Shown: in pieces, positions 1-6,999 of the stretch | Layout of the letters: every line of letters begins with the position of its first letter | Position numbering within the stretch: the first letter of the stretch is position 1 | Source of the DNA: an uncultured Clostridia bacterium | GTDB taxonomy: Bacteria > Bacillota > Clostridia > Oscillospirales > Acutalibacteraceae | Direction: 5' to 3' | Assembly: GCA_946186725.1 (NCBI GenBank) | Contig: CAMHOI010000003.1 | Span: forward strand, 1-15,836 | Length of the DNA stretch: 15,836 bases | Program-made: the position numbers and the translations under genes | The notes under the pieces: generated by a model | Database searches by the model: none | Told to the model about the DNA's origin: nothing | The model's input: only the letters and a program-made list of their open reading frames with translations

Positions 1-1
1 C

Positions 2-805
2 TCCCCTCTGAACATCAAGCAGCAGCTCTCGGCCGCCAAGCAGGCGCGCATGAAGAACAAGCTGGAGAAGCTCAAGGAGAAGTATAAGGACGACAAGGCC
101 AAATATCAGGAAGAAATGGGCAAGCTTTATCAGGAGGCCGGCTCCAACCCGCTGTCCGGCTGTCTGCTCCTGCTGGTACGCCTGCCCTTCTTCTTCGGCA
201 TCTATTACGCCATCCAGCAGCCCCTGAGCTACATTCTGCGCCTGGACGCCGGGCTCATCGAGAAGGCCGGCAAGGCCCTTTCGCTGGACGCCGCCGCCCG
301 CGGGTATGAATTGAGCATCATGAACGGGCTGTCCAAGCTGACCGATCCCGCGTTTGACACGCTCAAGACCGCCGTCAGCTCCTATGATTTCCGTTTCTTC
401 GGCATCGACCTGACCGAGACCCCCCAGTTCACCTGGAACTTCGGCGAGGCCTTCAGCAGCGGCGCCATTTTGCTGTGGCTCATCCCCCTGCTCTCCTTCG
501 CCACCGCCATGCTGTCGGGCGTCGTTTCGGCCAAGCTGCAGAAGATCAACAACCCCGAAGCGCGCGGCATGACGGGCCTGCTCCTGCTGATGCCGCTCAT
601 CTCCCTGTGGATCGCCTTCAGCGTGCCCTGCGCCGTGGGCTTCTACTGGGCCTGCTCCAACTTTGTCGCCATGCTGCTGCAGATCGTCATGCAGCTGCTC
701 TATAACCCCGCCCGCGTCATCGCGCGCACCGAGGCCAAGGAAGCGTTGGCCCGCCGTGCCGCCGAACAGAAGAAGATCGCGGCCGTTGACGGCGGGGCGC
801 AATAA
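2..805 (+). CDS. yidC: Membrane protein insertase YidC/SpoIIIJ (3' part)
   Basis: The frame is open from base 2, so the start and first membrane segment lie outside the window. YidC inserts proteins into the cytoplasmic membrane, alone or with SecYEG. The visible part opens with SPLNIKQQ and a lysine-rich cytoplasmic helical hairpin (LKEKYKDD), the family hallmark, followed by NPLSGCLLLLVRLPFFFGIYYAI, the typical second core helix. About 75 to 85 residues of exported loop follow, longer than the roughly 25 in Bacillus SpoIIIJ, then hydrophobic helices around GAILLWLIPLLSFATA and in the last 80 residues, and a short charged tail. The stop is TAA at 803-805; jag begins 18 bases later, the usual yidC-jag pair. 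Family assignment is firm; only the missing 5' end limits the annotation. Confidence 0.96.
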   Translation, partial: SPLNIKQQLSAAKQARMKNKLEKLKEKYKDDKAKYQEEMGKLYQEAGSNPLSGCLLLLVRLPFFFGIYYAIQQPLSYILRLDAGLIEKAGKALSLDAAARGYELSIMNGLSKLTDPAFDTLKTAVSSYDFRFFGIDLTETPQFTWNFGEAFSSGAILLWLIPLLSFATAMLSGVVSAKLQKINNPEARGMTGLLLLMPLISLWIAFSVPCAVGFYWACSNFVAMLLQIVMQLLYNPARVIARTEAKEALARRAAEQKKIAAVDGGAQ

Positions 806-823
806 GAAAGGAACGATCATCCC

Positions 824-1798
824 ATGCTGAGAGAAGCCATCGCCTCCGCTCCCACCGTGGAGGAGGCCATCGATCTCGCCCGCAAAGAGCTCGGTATTTC
901 CGACGACGTCGGCGAGATGGAGATCCTGGAGTACCCCGAAAAGAAGAAGCTCGGCCTCTTCGGCGGCAAGGACGCCAAGGTCCGCGTCACCTACGACGAC
1001 GGCAAGCCAGAGCCCAAGCAGCCCAAAAAGCCTGTTAAAAAGGCCGAAAGCCCGCAGAAGGCCGAGGAAAAGCCCGCGAAAAAGCAGAAGTCCGAGAAGA
1101 AGCCGGAAAAGGCCAAAAAGCCGGCCGGCAACGTCGCCGTCAACGAGGAGACCAAGGCACAGACCGTGCAGTACGTGCGGGACGTCCTGGCCAAGATGGA
1201 CTGCGGCGAGTATACCCTGGACGTCGAGGACGTGGAGGGCGGCTTCGCCATCAAGCTGAGCGGCGACGGTCTGGGTGTGGTCATCGGCCGCCGCGGCGAG
1301 GCGCTGGACGCGCTCCAGTACCTGGTCAGTCTGCGCTACAACAACGGCGAGAGCGGCTTCGTCCGCGTCGTGCTGGACGCCAACGACTACCGCGCCAAGC
1401 GCGCCGTCACCCTGCAGGGGCTGGCCCGCAAGGTCGCCGAGCAGGTGCTCGACGAGGGCCGCAATCAGTCCCTCGAGCCCATGAACCCCTATGAGCGGCG
1501 GGTCATCCACACCGCCATTCAGGAGATCGAGGGCGTCACCTCCTGGTCGGTCAGCGACGGGCAGGATCGCCGCGTCATCATCGGCCTGGCCAAGGAGGAC
1601 GGCACCCCTGTCGATCCCGACGACAGCCCCATGCGCCGCGCGCCCCGCGGTCGCGGCGGTCGGGGCGGCCGTGACGATCGCCGCCGCGGCGGCCGGCGGG
1701 GATCCAACCGCTACGAGTCCTCCGCGCCCGCGCGGGAGAAGCGCAGCGACGCGAGCGACCTGCCTCTTTTCGGCCGCATCGACCTGGGCGACAAATAA
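824..1798 (+). CDS. jag: RNA-binding protein Jag/KhpB (SpoIIIJ-associated)
   Basis: 324 aa. Residues 1 to about 57 form the Jag_N domain (LGLFGGKDAKVRV). Residues about 58-107 are a low-complexity Lys/Pro/Glu linker. A KH domain follows with its GxxG loop as GRRG at 155-158, then an R3H domain with R225-x3-H229 in MNPYERRVIH. Jag/KhpB binds RNA in the cytoplasm, usually with KhpA, and is linked to cell division and envelope control in streptococci. Bacillus Jag is about 208 aa; the extra length here is the linker plus a C-terminal tail (residues 270-324) rich in Arg and Gly between 271 and 294. Start ATG 824 is preceded by AAAGGA at 807-812. It is probably cotranscribed with yidC and ends at a hairpin terminator. 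Confidence 0.95.
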   Translation: MLREAIASAPTVEEAIDLARKELGISDDVGEMEILEYPEKKKLGLFGGKDAKVRVTYDDGKPEPKQPKKPVKKAESPQKAEEKPAKKQKSEKKPEKAKKPAGNVAVNEETKAQTVQYVRDVLAKMDCGEYTLDVEDVEGGFAIKLSGDGLGVVIGRRGEALDALQYLVSLRYNNGESGFVRVVLDANDYRAKRAVTLQGLARKVAEQVLDEGRNQSLEPMNPYERRVIHTAIQEIEGVTSWSVSDGQDRRVIIGLAKEDGTPVDPDDSPMRRAPRGRGGRGGRDDRRRGGRRGSNRYESSAPAREKRSDASDLPLFGRIDLGDK

Positions 1799-1806
1799 GA
1801 CCGTAT

Positions 1807-1835
1807 GGGGGCTTTGCGAGCAAAGCCCCCTTTTT
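1807..1835 (+). terminator. Intrinsic terminator between jag and mnmE
   Basis: A perfect 10-bp stem (1807-1816 GGGGGCTTTG with 1821-1830 CAAAGCCCCC), a CGAG tetraloop and TTTTT at 1831-1835 follow the jag stop by 8 bases. The mnmE Shine-Dalgarno begins only 3 bases after the T run, so mnmE expression must come from read-through or from a promoter inside jag; none was recognised. Confidence 0.9.
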
Positions 1836-1838
1836 CAT

Positions 1839-1845
1839 GGGAGGA
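1839..1845 (+). promoter_or_regulatory. Shine-Dalgarno deciding the mnmE start
   Basis: GGGAGGA with 6 bases of spacing to ATG 1852. The alternative in-frame ATG at 1837 overlaps this site and has only the terminator T run upstream, so it is unlikely to be used. Confidence 0.8.
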
Positions 1846-1851
1846 TACGCC

Positions 1852-3213
1852 ATGAACACCGATACCATCGCCGCCATTGCCACCGCCGCCGCGCCGGCGG
1901 GGCTCGGCGTCGTGCGCCTTTCGGGGCCGGAAGCCGCCGCCGTCGCCGATCGCGTTTTTCGCGCGGACAGCGGGCGGACGATAGCCGATCTGAAAGGGTA
2001 TGCCGCCGCCTTTGGCGCGGTGTTCGACGCCGCGGGCAAGATCGACGAGGCCGTCGCCCTCCACTTCCGCGCCCCCCGCTCCTACACCGGCGAGGAGGTC
2101 GTTGAGCTCTCCGTCCACGGAGGCGAATACCTGCTCCGGCGCCTCCTGCGCGCCGTGCTGGACGCAGGCGCCCGTCTGGCCGGCCCGGGTGAATTCACCC
2201 GCCGCGCCTTTGAGAACGGCAAGCTCGACCTCACCGCCGCCGAATCGGTCATGGATCTGGTCGGCGCCCGGGGGGATCAGGCCCACCGCGCCGCCCTCGC
2301 GGCCCGCGAAGGGGCAACCTTTGCCGCCATACAAGCCATCCGAAGCCGCCTGATCGCCGCCGCGGCCGATTTGGCGGCGTGGGTCGACTTTCCCGACGAA
2401 GACGTCCCCGCCGTTGACCCGGCCGCACTGGACCGAGTGCTCTGCGAGGCCGAAAGGGATCTCGCCCGTCTCATCGCCACCGCCGACGCCGGCCGCCTCC
2501 TCCGGGATGGCGCCGACGTCGTCCTCGCGGGTAAGCCCAACGTGGGCAAGTCCACCGTCATGAACCTCCTCGCCCGCTGTGAGCGCGCCCTGGTCACCGA
2601 CGTGCCGGGCACCACACGGGACGCGCTGGAGGCGCCGCTGCTGATCGGCGGGGTGCCCGTCCGGCTGACGGACACGGCCGGCCTGCGCGACACCGACGAC
2701 CCCGTCGAGTCCCTCGGCGTAGCCCTCGCCCGCAGACGAATGGAGGGCGCCCAACTGGTGCTGGCTGTCCTCGACCGCTCCCGCCCCCTCGACGATGCAG
2801 ACCGCGCGCTGCTGACCGCCCTGGAGGGCCGCCGGGCGCTGTATCTGATCAACAAAACCGATCTGCCTGCCGCCTGGGAGGAGAGCGACCTGCCCCAAGG
2901 ACTGCCGACGCTCGCCCTCTCGGCCAAACAGGACGGGCCCGAGGCGCTGGAGGCCGCGCTGACGGCGTCGCTCCTGCCGCAGGGGATTGACCCCGCCGCC
3001 GGCATGCTCGCCAACGAGCGGCAGCTCGACTGCGCCCGTCAAGCCGCACGCGAGCTGAACGCCGCGCTCACCGCCCTGCGGGCCGGGGTCACACTCGACG
3101 CCGTGGGCGTCTGCCTGCAGGGCGCGCTGACCGCCTTGGCCTCTCTGACGGGCGCACAGGTCAGTGAAGAGATCATCGAAGACGTTTTCCGCCGCTTCTG
3201 CGTGGGGAAATGA
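1852..3213 (+). CDS. mnmE: tRNA modification GTPase MnmE (TrmE)
   Basis: 453 aa from ATG 1852, the family's usual length. MnmE works with MnmG to place (carboxymethyl)aminomethyl groups on C5 of wobble U34 in certain tRNAs, using GTP, a methylene-tetrahydrofolate unit and FAD. The N-terminal folate-binding domain begins with the conserved IAAIAT-AGLGVVRLSGP pattern. The G domain shows G1 GKPNVGKST at 227-235, G2 with TT at 254-255, G3 DTAG at 274-277 and G4 NKTD at 334-337. The protein ends in FCVGK at 449-453, with the family's C-terminal Cys. Its partner mnmG starts 30 bases downstream. folD, a one-carbon folate enzyme, also lies in the window, on the other strand. Confidence 0.97.
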   Translation: MNTDTIAAIATAAAPAGLGVVRLSGPEAAAVADRVFRADSGRTIADLKGYAAAFGAVFDAAGKIDEAVALHFRAPRSYTGEEVVELSVHGGEYLLRRLLRAVLDAGARLAGPGEFTRRAFENGKLDLTAAESVMDLVGARGDQAHRAALAAREGATFAAIQAIRSRLIAAAADLAAWVDFPDEDVPAVDPAALDRVLCEAERDLARLIATADAGRLLRDGADVVLAGKPNVGKSTVMNLLARCERALVTDVPGTTRDALEAPLLIGGVPVRLTDTAGLRDTDDPVESLGVALARRRMEGAQLVLAVLDRSRPLDDADRALLTALEGRRALYLINKTDLPAAWEESDLPQGLPTLALSAKQDGPEALEAALTASLLPQGIDPAAGMLANERQLDCARQAARELNAALTALRAGVTLDAVGVCLQGALTALASLTGAQVSEEIIEDVFRRFCVGK

Positions 3214-3243
3214 CGCCGCACACAACGGAAAGGAGGGTGTTCC

Positions 3244-5115
3244 ATGGCCTTTGACGCGGGAAAGGTGGACGTCGCCGTCATCGGCGCCGGCCACGCCGGG
3301 ATCGAAGCCGGTCTGGCCGCCGCACGGCTGGGCGGGAAGGTCGCCGTTTTCTCCATCAATCTGGACGCCGTGGGCAACTGCCCCTGCAACCCCTCCATCG
3401 GCGGCTCCGCCAAGGGCCACCTCGTGCGAGAGATCGACGCGCTGGGCGGCGAAATGGGCAAGGCGACCGACGCCACTCTCCTCCAGCTGCGCCTGCTCAA
3501 CCGAGGCAAAGGCCCCGCCGTCCACAGCTTGCGGGCGCAGATCGACCGCCGCCGCTATTCCGAATACATGAAGGCCGCCCTTGAAAGGCAGGAGGGGCTC
3601 GCCCTGCGCCAGGCGGAGATCGTCTCTCTGGTGCGTGAGGACGGGGAATGGGCGCTGACCACCCGTTTGGGCGCCCGCTATCGGGCCAAATGCGTGGTGA
3701 TCGCCACCGGCACCTTCCTGGGCGGGCGGGTCTTCATCGGCGACGTCAACTATGAGAGCGGCCCCGACGGGCTCTTCCCCGCCACCGAGCTGGCCGCCTC
3801 CCTCAAGGCGCTCGGCCTCCCCCTGCGCCGCTTCAAGACGGGCACCCCCGCCCGCCTCCTCGGGCGCAGCGTCGACCGCTCCGTCATGGAGATCCAGCGC
3901 GGCGACGAGGGGCTCGGCCCCGTGTCCTACGACAACACCGGCACGCCCCGCAACGACGGGGTCTGCTACATCACCTACACCACCGAGGAGACCAAGCGCG
4001 TCATCCTCGACAATCTTCACCGCTCCCCCCTCTACGCGGGCGTGATCGAGGGGGTCGGGCCCCGCTACTGCCCCTCCCTGGAGGACAAGATGGTGCGCTT
4101 CGCGGACAAGCCGCGGCACCAGCTCTTCCTGGAGCCCTGCGGCGCCGGCACCGACGAAATGTACCTTCAGGGCGCCTCCTCCTCTCTGCCGGAGGAGGTG
4201 CAGCTCGCCTTTTACCGCACCATCCCGGGCCTGGAGCACGCGCAGATCATGCGCCCCGCCTACGCCATCGAGTACGACTGCGTGGATCCCCTCGCCCTGA
4301 CCCCGACGCTGGAATTCCGGGACCTGCCCGGCCTTTTCGGCGCGGGACAGTTCAACGGCACCTCCGGCTACGAGGAGGCGGCCGCCCAGGGGCTGGTCGC
4401 GGGGATCAACGCCCTGCGCCGCGCCAAGGGACTGTCTCCCTTCATCCTCGAGCGCTCCTCCTCCTACATCGGCACCCTCATCGACGACCTGGTCACCAAG
4501 GGCTGCACCGACCCCTACCGCATGATGACCTCACGCTCCGAATACCGCCTCCTGCTCCGGCAGGACAACGCCGACGAGCGGCTCACCCCGCGCGGCCGGG
4601 AGATCGGCCTGATCTCTGACGCGAGCTGGGCCCGCTTCTGCCGCCGGAAGGAGCAGAAGGAGGCCGAGATCTCCCGTCTGAACGGCGTGAGCGTTTCGCC
4701 CGGCGAGGAGATCAACGCCCTGCTTGTTTCACGTGAAACAGCGCCGCTGACCACCGGCGCGCGGCTGGCCGATCTGCTCCGCCGCCCCCGGGTGACCTAC
4801 GCCGATCTCGCCCCCTTCGACCCCGACCGGCCCGCACTGCCCGCCGACGTGGCGGAGAAGGTGGAGGTCGAGATCAAGTACGAGGGCTATCTCAAGCGGC
4901 AGGAGGCGCAGATCCGCCAACTTCGGCGACTGGAGGAAAAGAAGATCCCCGCCGACCTCGACTACGGCGCCGTGACCGGCCTGCGGCTGGAGGCGCGGCA
5001 GAAGCTGGCCGCCATCCGTCCCCTTTCGGTGGGGCAGGCGGCGGGCATCTCCGGCGTCAACCCCGCCGACGTGACCGTTCTGCTCATATATCTGGAAAAG
5101 GAGGGAAGGACGTGA
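3244..5115 (+). CDS. mnmG: tRNA uridine modification enzyme MnmG (GidA)
   Basis: 623 aa, full length. This is the FAD-dependent partner of MnmE in wobble-U34 modification. The N-terminal Rossmann motif is GAGHAG at 14-19. The conserved cysteine segment NCPCNPSIGG includes C48 (equivalent to E. coli C47). The GidA signature GPRYCPSLEDKM starts at 272, with C276 matching E. coli C277. A late FAD segment reads FGAGQFNGTSGYEEAAAQG, and the C-terminal helical domain (YEGYLKRQ, ending ADVTVLLIYLE) is the MnmE/tRNA-binding part. AAGGAGGG lies about 7 bases before ATG 3244. The stop codon overlaps the rsmG start by four bases. Codons 494-499 contain a perfect parS sequence, in a region before the C-terminal domain that appears to tolerate it. 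Confidence 0.97.
   Translation: MAFDAGKVDVAVIGAGHAGIEAGLAAARLGGKVAVFSINLDAVGNCPCNPSIGGSAKGHLVREIDALGGEMGKATDATLLQLRLLNRGKGPAVHSLRAQIDRRRYSEYMKAALERQEGLALRQAEIVSLVREDGEWALTTRLGARYRAKCVVIATGTFLGGRVFIGDVNYESGPDGLFPATELAASLKALGLPLRRFKTGTPARLLGRSVDRSVMEIQRGDEGLGPVSYDNTGTPRNDGVCYITYTTEETKRVILDNLHRSPLYAGVIEGVGPRYCPSLEDKMVRFADKPRHQLFLEPCGAGTDEMYLQGASSSLPEEVQLAFYRTIPGLEHAQIMRPAYAIEYDCVDPLALTPTLEFRDLPGLFGAGQFNGTSGYEEAAAQGLVAGINALRRAKGLSPFILERSSSYIGTLIDDLVTKGCTDPYRMMTSRSEYRLLLRQDNADERLTPRGREIGLISDASWARFCRRKEQKEAEISRLNGVSVSPGEEINALLVSRETAPLTTGARLADLLRRPRVTYADLAPFDPDRPALPADVAEKVEVEIKYEGYLKRQEAQIRQLRRLEEKKIPADLDYGAVTGLRLEARQKLAAIRPLSVGQAAGISGVNPADVTVLLIYLEKEGRT
4725..4740. other. parS centromere-like site inside mnmG
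   Basis: TGTTTCACGTGAAACA is a perfect 16-bp palindrome identical to the canonical bacterial parS consensus. It is read through as Leu-Val-Ser-Arg-Glu-Thr by mnmG codons 494-499. ParB (7000-7836) should load here. Neighbouring bases 4724 and 4741 do not extend the palindrome. Confidence 0.95.
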
Positions 5116-5822
5116 TCGACCGCGATCAACTCAAGCGGGAGCTGGCCGCCTTCGGGCTGACGCCCGACGAGGTCGCCCTCGACCGCCTGGACGAGTACGC
5201 GGGGCGTCTCGTCGAGGCCAACCGGGTCATGAATCTGACCGCCATCACCGAACCGGGCGCCATCGTCACCCGCCATTTCGCCGACAGCGCCACCCTACTG
5301 ACCGCCGTCGATCCGCCGCGGGGCGCCTCCCTCATCGACGTGGGGAGCGGAGCGGGCTTTCCCGGCCTGGTGGTCAAGATCCTGCGTCCCGACCTCCGCG
5401 TCACCCTGCTCGACGGCACCCGCAAGCGGGTGGACTTTCTCGCCCGCACCGCTGAGGCGCTCGGCCTGACGGTCGACGCCGTCCATGCCCGCGCCGAGGA
5501 GGCCGCCGTTCTGCCGCAATACCGTGAGAAGTTCGACTTTGCCGCCGCCCGCGCGGTGGCCGAGCTCCGCCTGCTGGGGGAGTACGCTCTCGGCTTTGTC
5601 AAGGTCGGCGGCGTCCTCGTGGCGATGAAAGGCCGTCTGACCGAGGAGGAGACCGCCGCAGCCGCGCACTGCCTCTCCCTCATGGGGGCCCGGGAGGAGG
5701 CGCGCCGCGCCCTGACTCTTGCCGACGGGAGCGAGCGCACCCTCCTGACGCTCAAAAAAATTTCGCACACGCCGACCGGTTACCCCCGCCCCTCGGCGAA
5801 AATGGCAAAAAAGCCCCTTTAA
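5112..5822 (+). CDS. rsmG: 16S rRNA (guanine-N7) methyltransferase RsmG (GidB)
   Basis: 236 aa. RsmG methylates N7 of G527 (E. coli numbering) in 16S rRNA with S-adenosylmethionine; its loss gives low-level streptomycin resistance in other bacteria. Visible hallmarks are NLTAI at 41-45, RHFADS at 54-59, the SAM-binding loop DVGSGAGFPGL at 76-86, a later AARAVAEL segment, and a C-terminal YPRP...KKPL tail like the usual family ending. The start is GTG 5112, chosen because it sits 7 bases after AAAGGAGG (5097-5104) and overlaps the mnmG stop as GTGA, implying translational coupling. No clear terminator follows; noc has its own promoter in the next 109 bases. Confidence 0.95.
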   Translation: MIDRDQLKRELAAFGLTPDEVALDRLDEYAGRLVEANRVMNLTAITEPGAIVTRHFADSATLLTAVDPPRGASLIDVGSGAGFPGLVVKILRPDLRVTLLDGTRKRVDFLARTAEALGLTVDAVHARAEEAAVLPQYREKFDFAAARAVAELRLLGEYALGFVKVGGVLVAMKGRLTEEETAAAAHCLSLMGAREEARRALTLADGSERTLLTLKKISHTPTGYPRPSAKMAKKPL

Positions 5823-5870
5823 GGGTCAAAACTTCCCCCTCTCGCGCCGCCACAAAGTGACGGGATTTGC

Positions 5871-5899
5871 TGGAAAAACGGAACGCGCCGCCTTATACT
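5871..5899 (+). promoter_or_regulatory. Predicted sigma-A promoter of noc
   Basis: -35 TGGAAA (5871-5876, 4/6 match), 17-base spacer, -10 TATACT (5894-5899, 5/6 match), predicting a start near 5906. It lies in the 109-base gap between rsmG and noc, and an inverted repeat covers the end of the -10 and the start site. Confidence 0.55.
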
Positions 5900-5917
5900 T
5901 GTCCTAACCTGGACAAG
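5898..5917. repeat. Inverted repeat over the noc promoter start, possible operator
   Basis: CTTGTCC (5898-5904) and GGACAAG (5911-5917) are perfect 7-bp arms separated by TAACCT. The dyad runs from the last bases of the predicted -10 box across the predicted transcription start and ends 14 bases before the noc start codon. The position fits a repressor operator; a weak 5' hairpin is the alternative. The cognate protein is unknown. Confidence 0.5.
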
Positions 5918-5931
5918 CGAGGCGACGCGTT

Positions 5932-6738
5932 TTGACGTTTGGACTGAACAAAGAGGGTCGGCTGCTCTCCCTGCCGCTGGGGGTGATCCACCCCAGCCCC
6001 TATCAGCCCCGCACCGTCTTCGACGAGGAAGACCTGCGGGGATTGAGCGAAAGCATCCGCCGCAACGGCCTGCTGCAGCCCCTGACGGTTCGCCGCCGGG
6101 AGGACGGCGGCTACGAGCTGATCGCGGGAGAGCGGCGCCTGCGCGCGGCCCGGCTGGCGGGGCTGACGCGGGTGCCCTGCATCGAGCGGCGCACCGACGA
6201 CCGCCGCGCTGCCCTGCTCGGGCTGATCGAGAACGTCCAGCGGGAGGATCTCAACCCTTTTGAGGAGGCGGAGGCCATCCGCCGGCTGATGGACGAGTGG
6301 GGGATCACCCAGCTCGAGGTCGCCCAGCGTCTGGGCAAAGCCCAGTCCACCGTCGCCAACAAGCTCCGCCTGCTCCGGCTTTCGCCCGATCTGCGGCGCC
6401 GGATCCTTTCGGCGGGGTTGACCGAGCGCCACGCGCGCTCCCTTCTGCGGCTGGAGGAGGGCGACCGCGCCGACGCGCTCAACGAGATGATCGCCCGCCG
6501 CATGACCGCCTCGGAGGCGGAAAACTACGTCGATACGCTGACGGAGCCCGTGCCGCCCGCCGCCGCGGCCCAAAAGGCCGCGCTCCGCATCCCGCTTGTG
6601 CGGGACGTGCGCGTCTTCGTCAACACCCTTTCCCGCGCGGTGGACGCCATCCGCCGCTCGGGGCTGGACGCCCGTTCCGCCGAGACGGAGACCGAGGAAT
6701 ACATCGAGTACACCGTCATCCTGCCCAAGGCAAGATAA
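5932..6738 (+). CDS. noc: Nucleoid occlusion protein Noc (ParB/Spo0J family)
   Basis: 268 aa. Noc is a ParB paralogue that binds dispersed chromosomal sites and the membrane and blocks division over the nucleoid. The N-terminal ParB domain has PYQPR at 23-27, the CTP-binding GERRLRA at 66-72 and ENVQRE at 100-105. The helix-turn-helix reads GKAQSTVANKLRLL at 135-148; Q138 and K144 match the Noc-type specificity residues, whereas ParB proteins have Arg and Ala/Thr there. The C-terminal end (RDVRVFVNTL to EEYIEYTVILPK) resembles Bacillus Noc closely. The start must be TTG 5932, since a stop lies at 5905-5907 and no ATG or GTG intervenes; GAGG at 5919-5922 is a weak ribosome site. Only about 10 residues precede the ParB domain, so the usual N-terminal amphipathic membrane helix is shortened to MTFGLNKEGR. 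Confidence 0.88.
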   Translation: MTFGLNKEGRLLSLPLGVIHPSPYQPRTVFDEEDLRGLSESIRRNGLLQPLTVRRREDGGYELIAGERRLRAARLAGLTRVPCIERRTDDRRAALLGLIENVQREDLNPFEEAEAIRRLMDEWGITQLEVAQRLGKAQSTVANKLRLLRLSPDLRRRILSAGLTERHARSLLRLEEGDRADALNEMIARRMTASEAENYVDTLTEPVPPAAAAQKAALRIPLVRDVRVFVNTLSRAVDAIRRSGLDARSAETETEEYIEYTVILPKAR

Positions 6739-6743
6739 AAAGC

Positions 6744-6775
6744 ACCGCCGTCCCACAAACGGGGCGGCGGTTTTT
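6744..6775. terminator. Bidirectional terminator between noc and the parB-side lipoprotein gene
   Basis: An 11-bp stem (6744-6754 ACCGCCGTCCC with 6761-6771 GGGGCGGCGGT, one G-T wobble), loop ACAAAC, and TTTTT at 6771-6775 for the + strand. An A run at 6737-6741 supplies U residues for the opposite strand, so it can end both convergent units. Confidence 0.88.
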
Positions 6776-6790
6776 CTTGTCCTTGTCAGA

Positions 6791-6988
6791 TCAGGACGTA
6801 CCCTTTGCCGTCGATCCCGACGCAGTAGCGACGTGCGTCTGCTCCGTGGTGACGCGGCCGACCGTTTCTTGATAGCGGACGGTCGCCTCGGCCGGCTCCT
6901 CGGCGGCATTCATGTCCTCCTCGGGTGCGGCGCAGGAGGCGAGAGCGAGCGGCGCCGTTGCCGGAAGCAACGCAGCCGCGCGTTTCAT
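6791..6988 (-). CDS. Small predicted lipoprotein, possible C-terminal frameshift
   Basis: 65 aa, no family recognised. The start ATG at 6988 is preceded by AGGAGGG with about 6 bases of spacing, located across the end of parB, so the gene is likely cotranscribed and coupled with soj-parB. Residues 1-18 form a short lipoprotein signal, and L16-A17-S18-C19 is a good lipobox; the mature protein would be about 47 residues, first acidic and then Thr/Ser rich. The last residues in this frame (VATASGSTAKGTS) look unstructured. The adjacent frame of the same bases reads RYCVGIDGKGYVLI and stops at 6786-6788, which looks more like a folded protein end. A one-base indel, real or from sequencing, is possible. 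The signal peptide and ribosome site favour a real gene; the product function is unknown. Confidence 0.6.
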   Translation of the reverse strand: MKRAAALLPATAPLALASCAAPEEDMNAAEEPAEATVRYQETVGRVTTEQTHVATASGSTAKGTS

Positions 6989-6999
6989 GGGCGGCCCTC

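Noticed and set aside
1711..4239. An 842-codon open frame on the - strand opposite mnmE and mnmG
   Set aside because: It lies antisense to two well-conserved genes, has no family resemblance and a biased Gly/Ala/Gln-rich composition; it is an artefact of GC-rich codon use.
5805..5840. Terminator after rsmG around CCCCTTTAAGGG
   Set aside because: Only a 4-5 bp stem with almost no loop and no U run; too weak to support.
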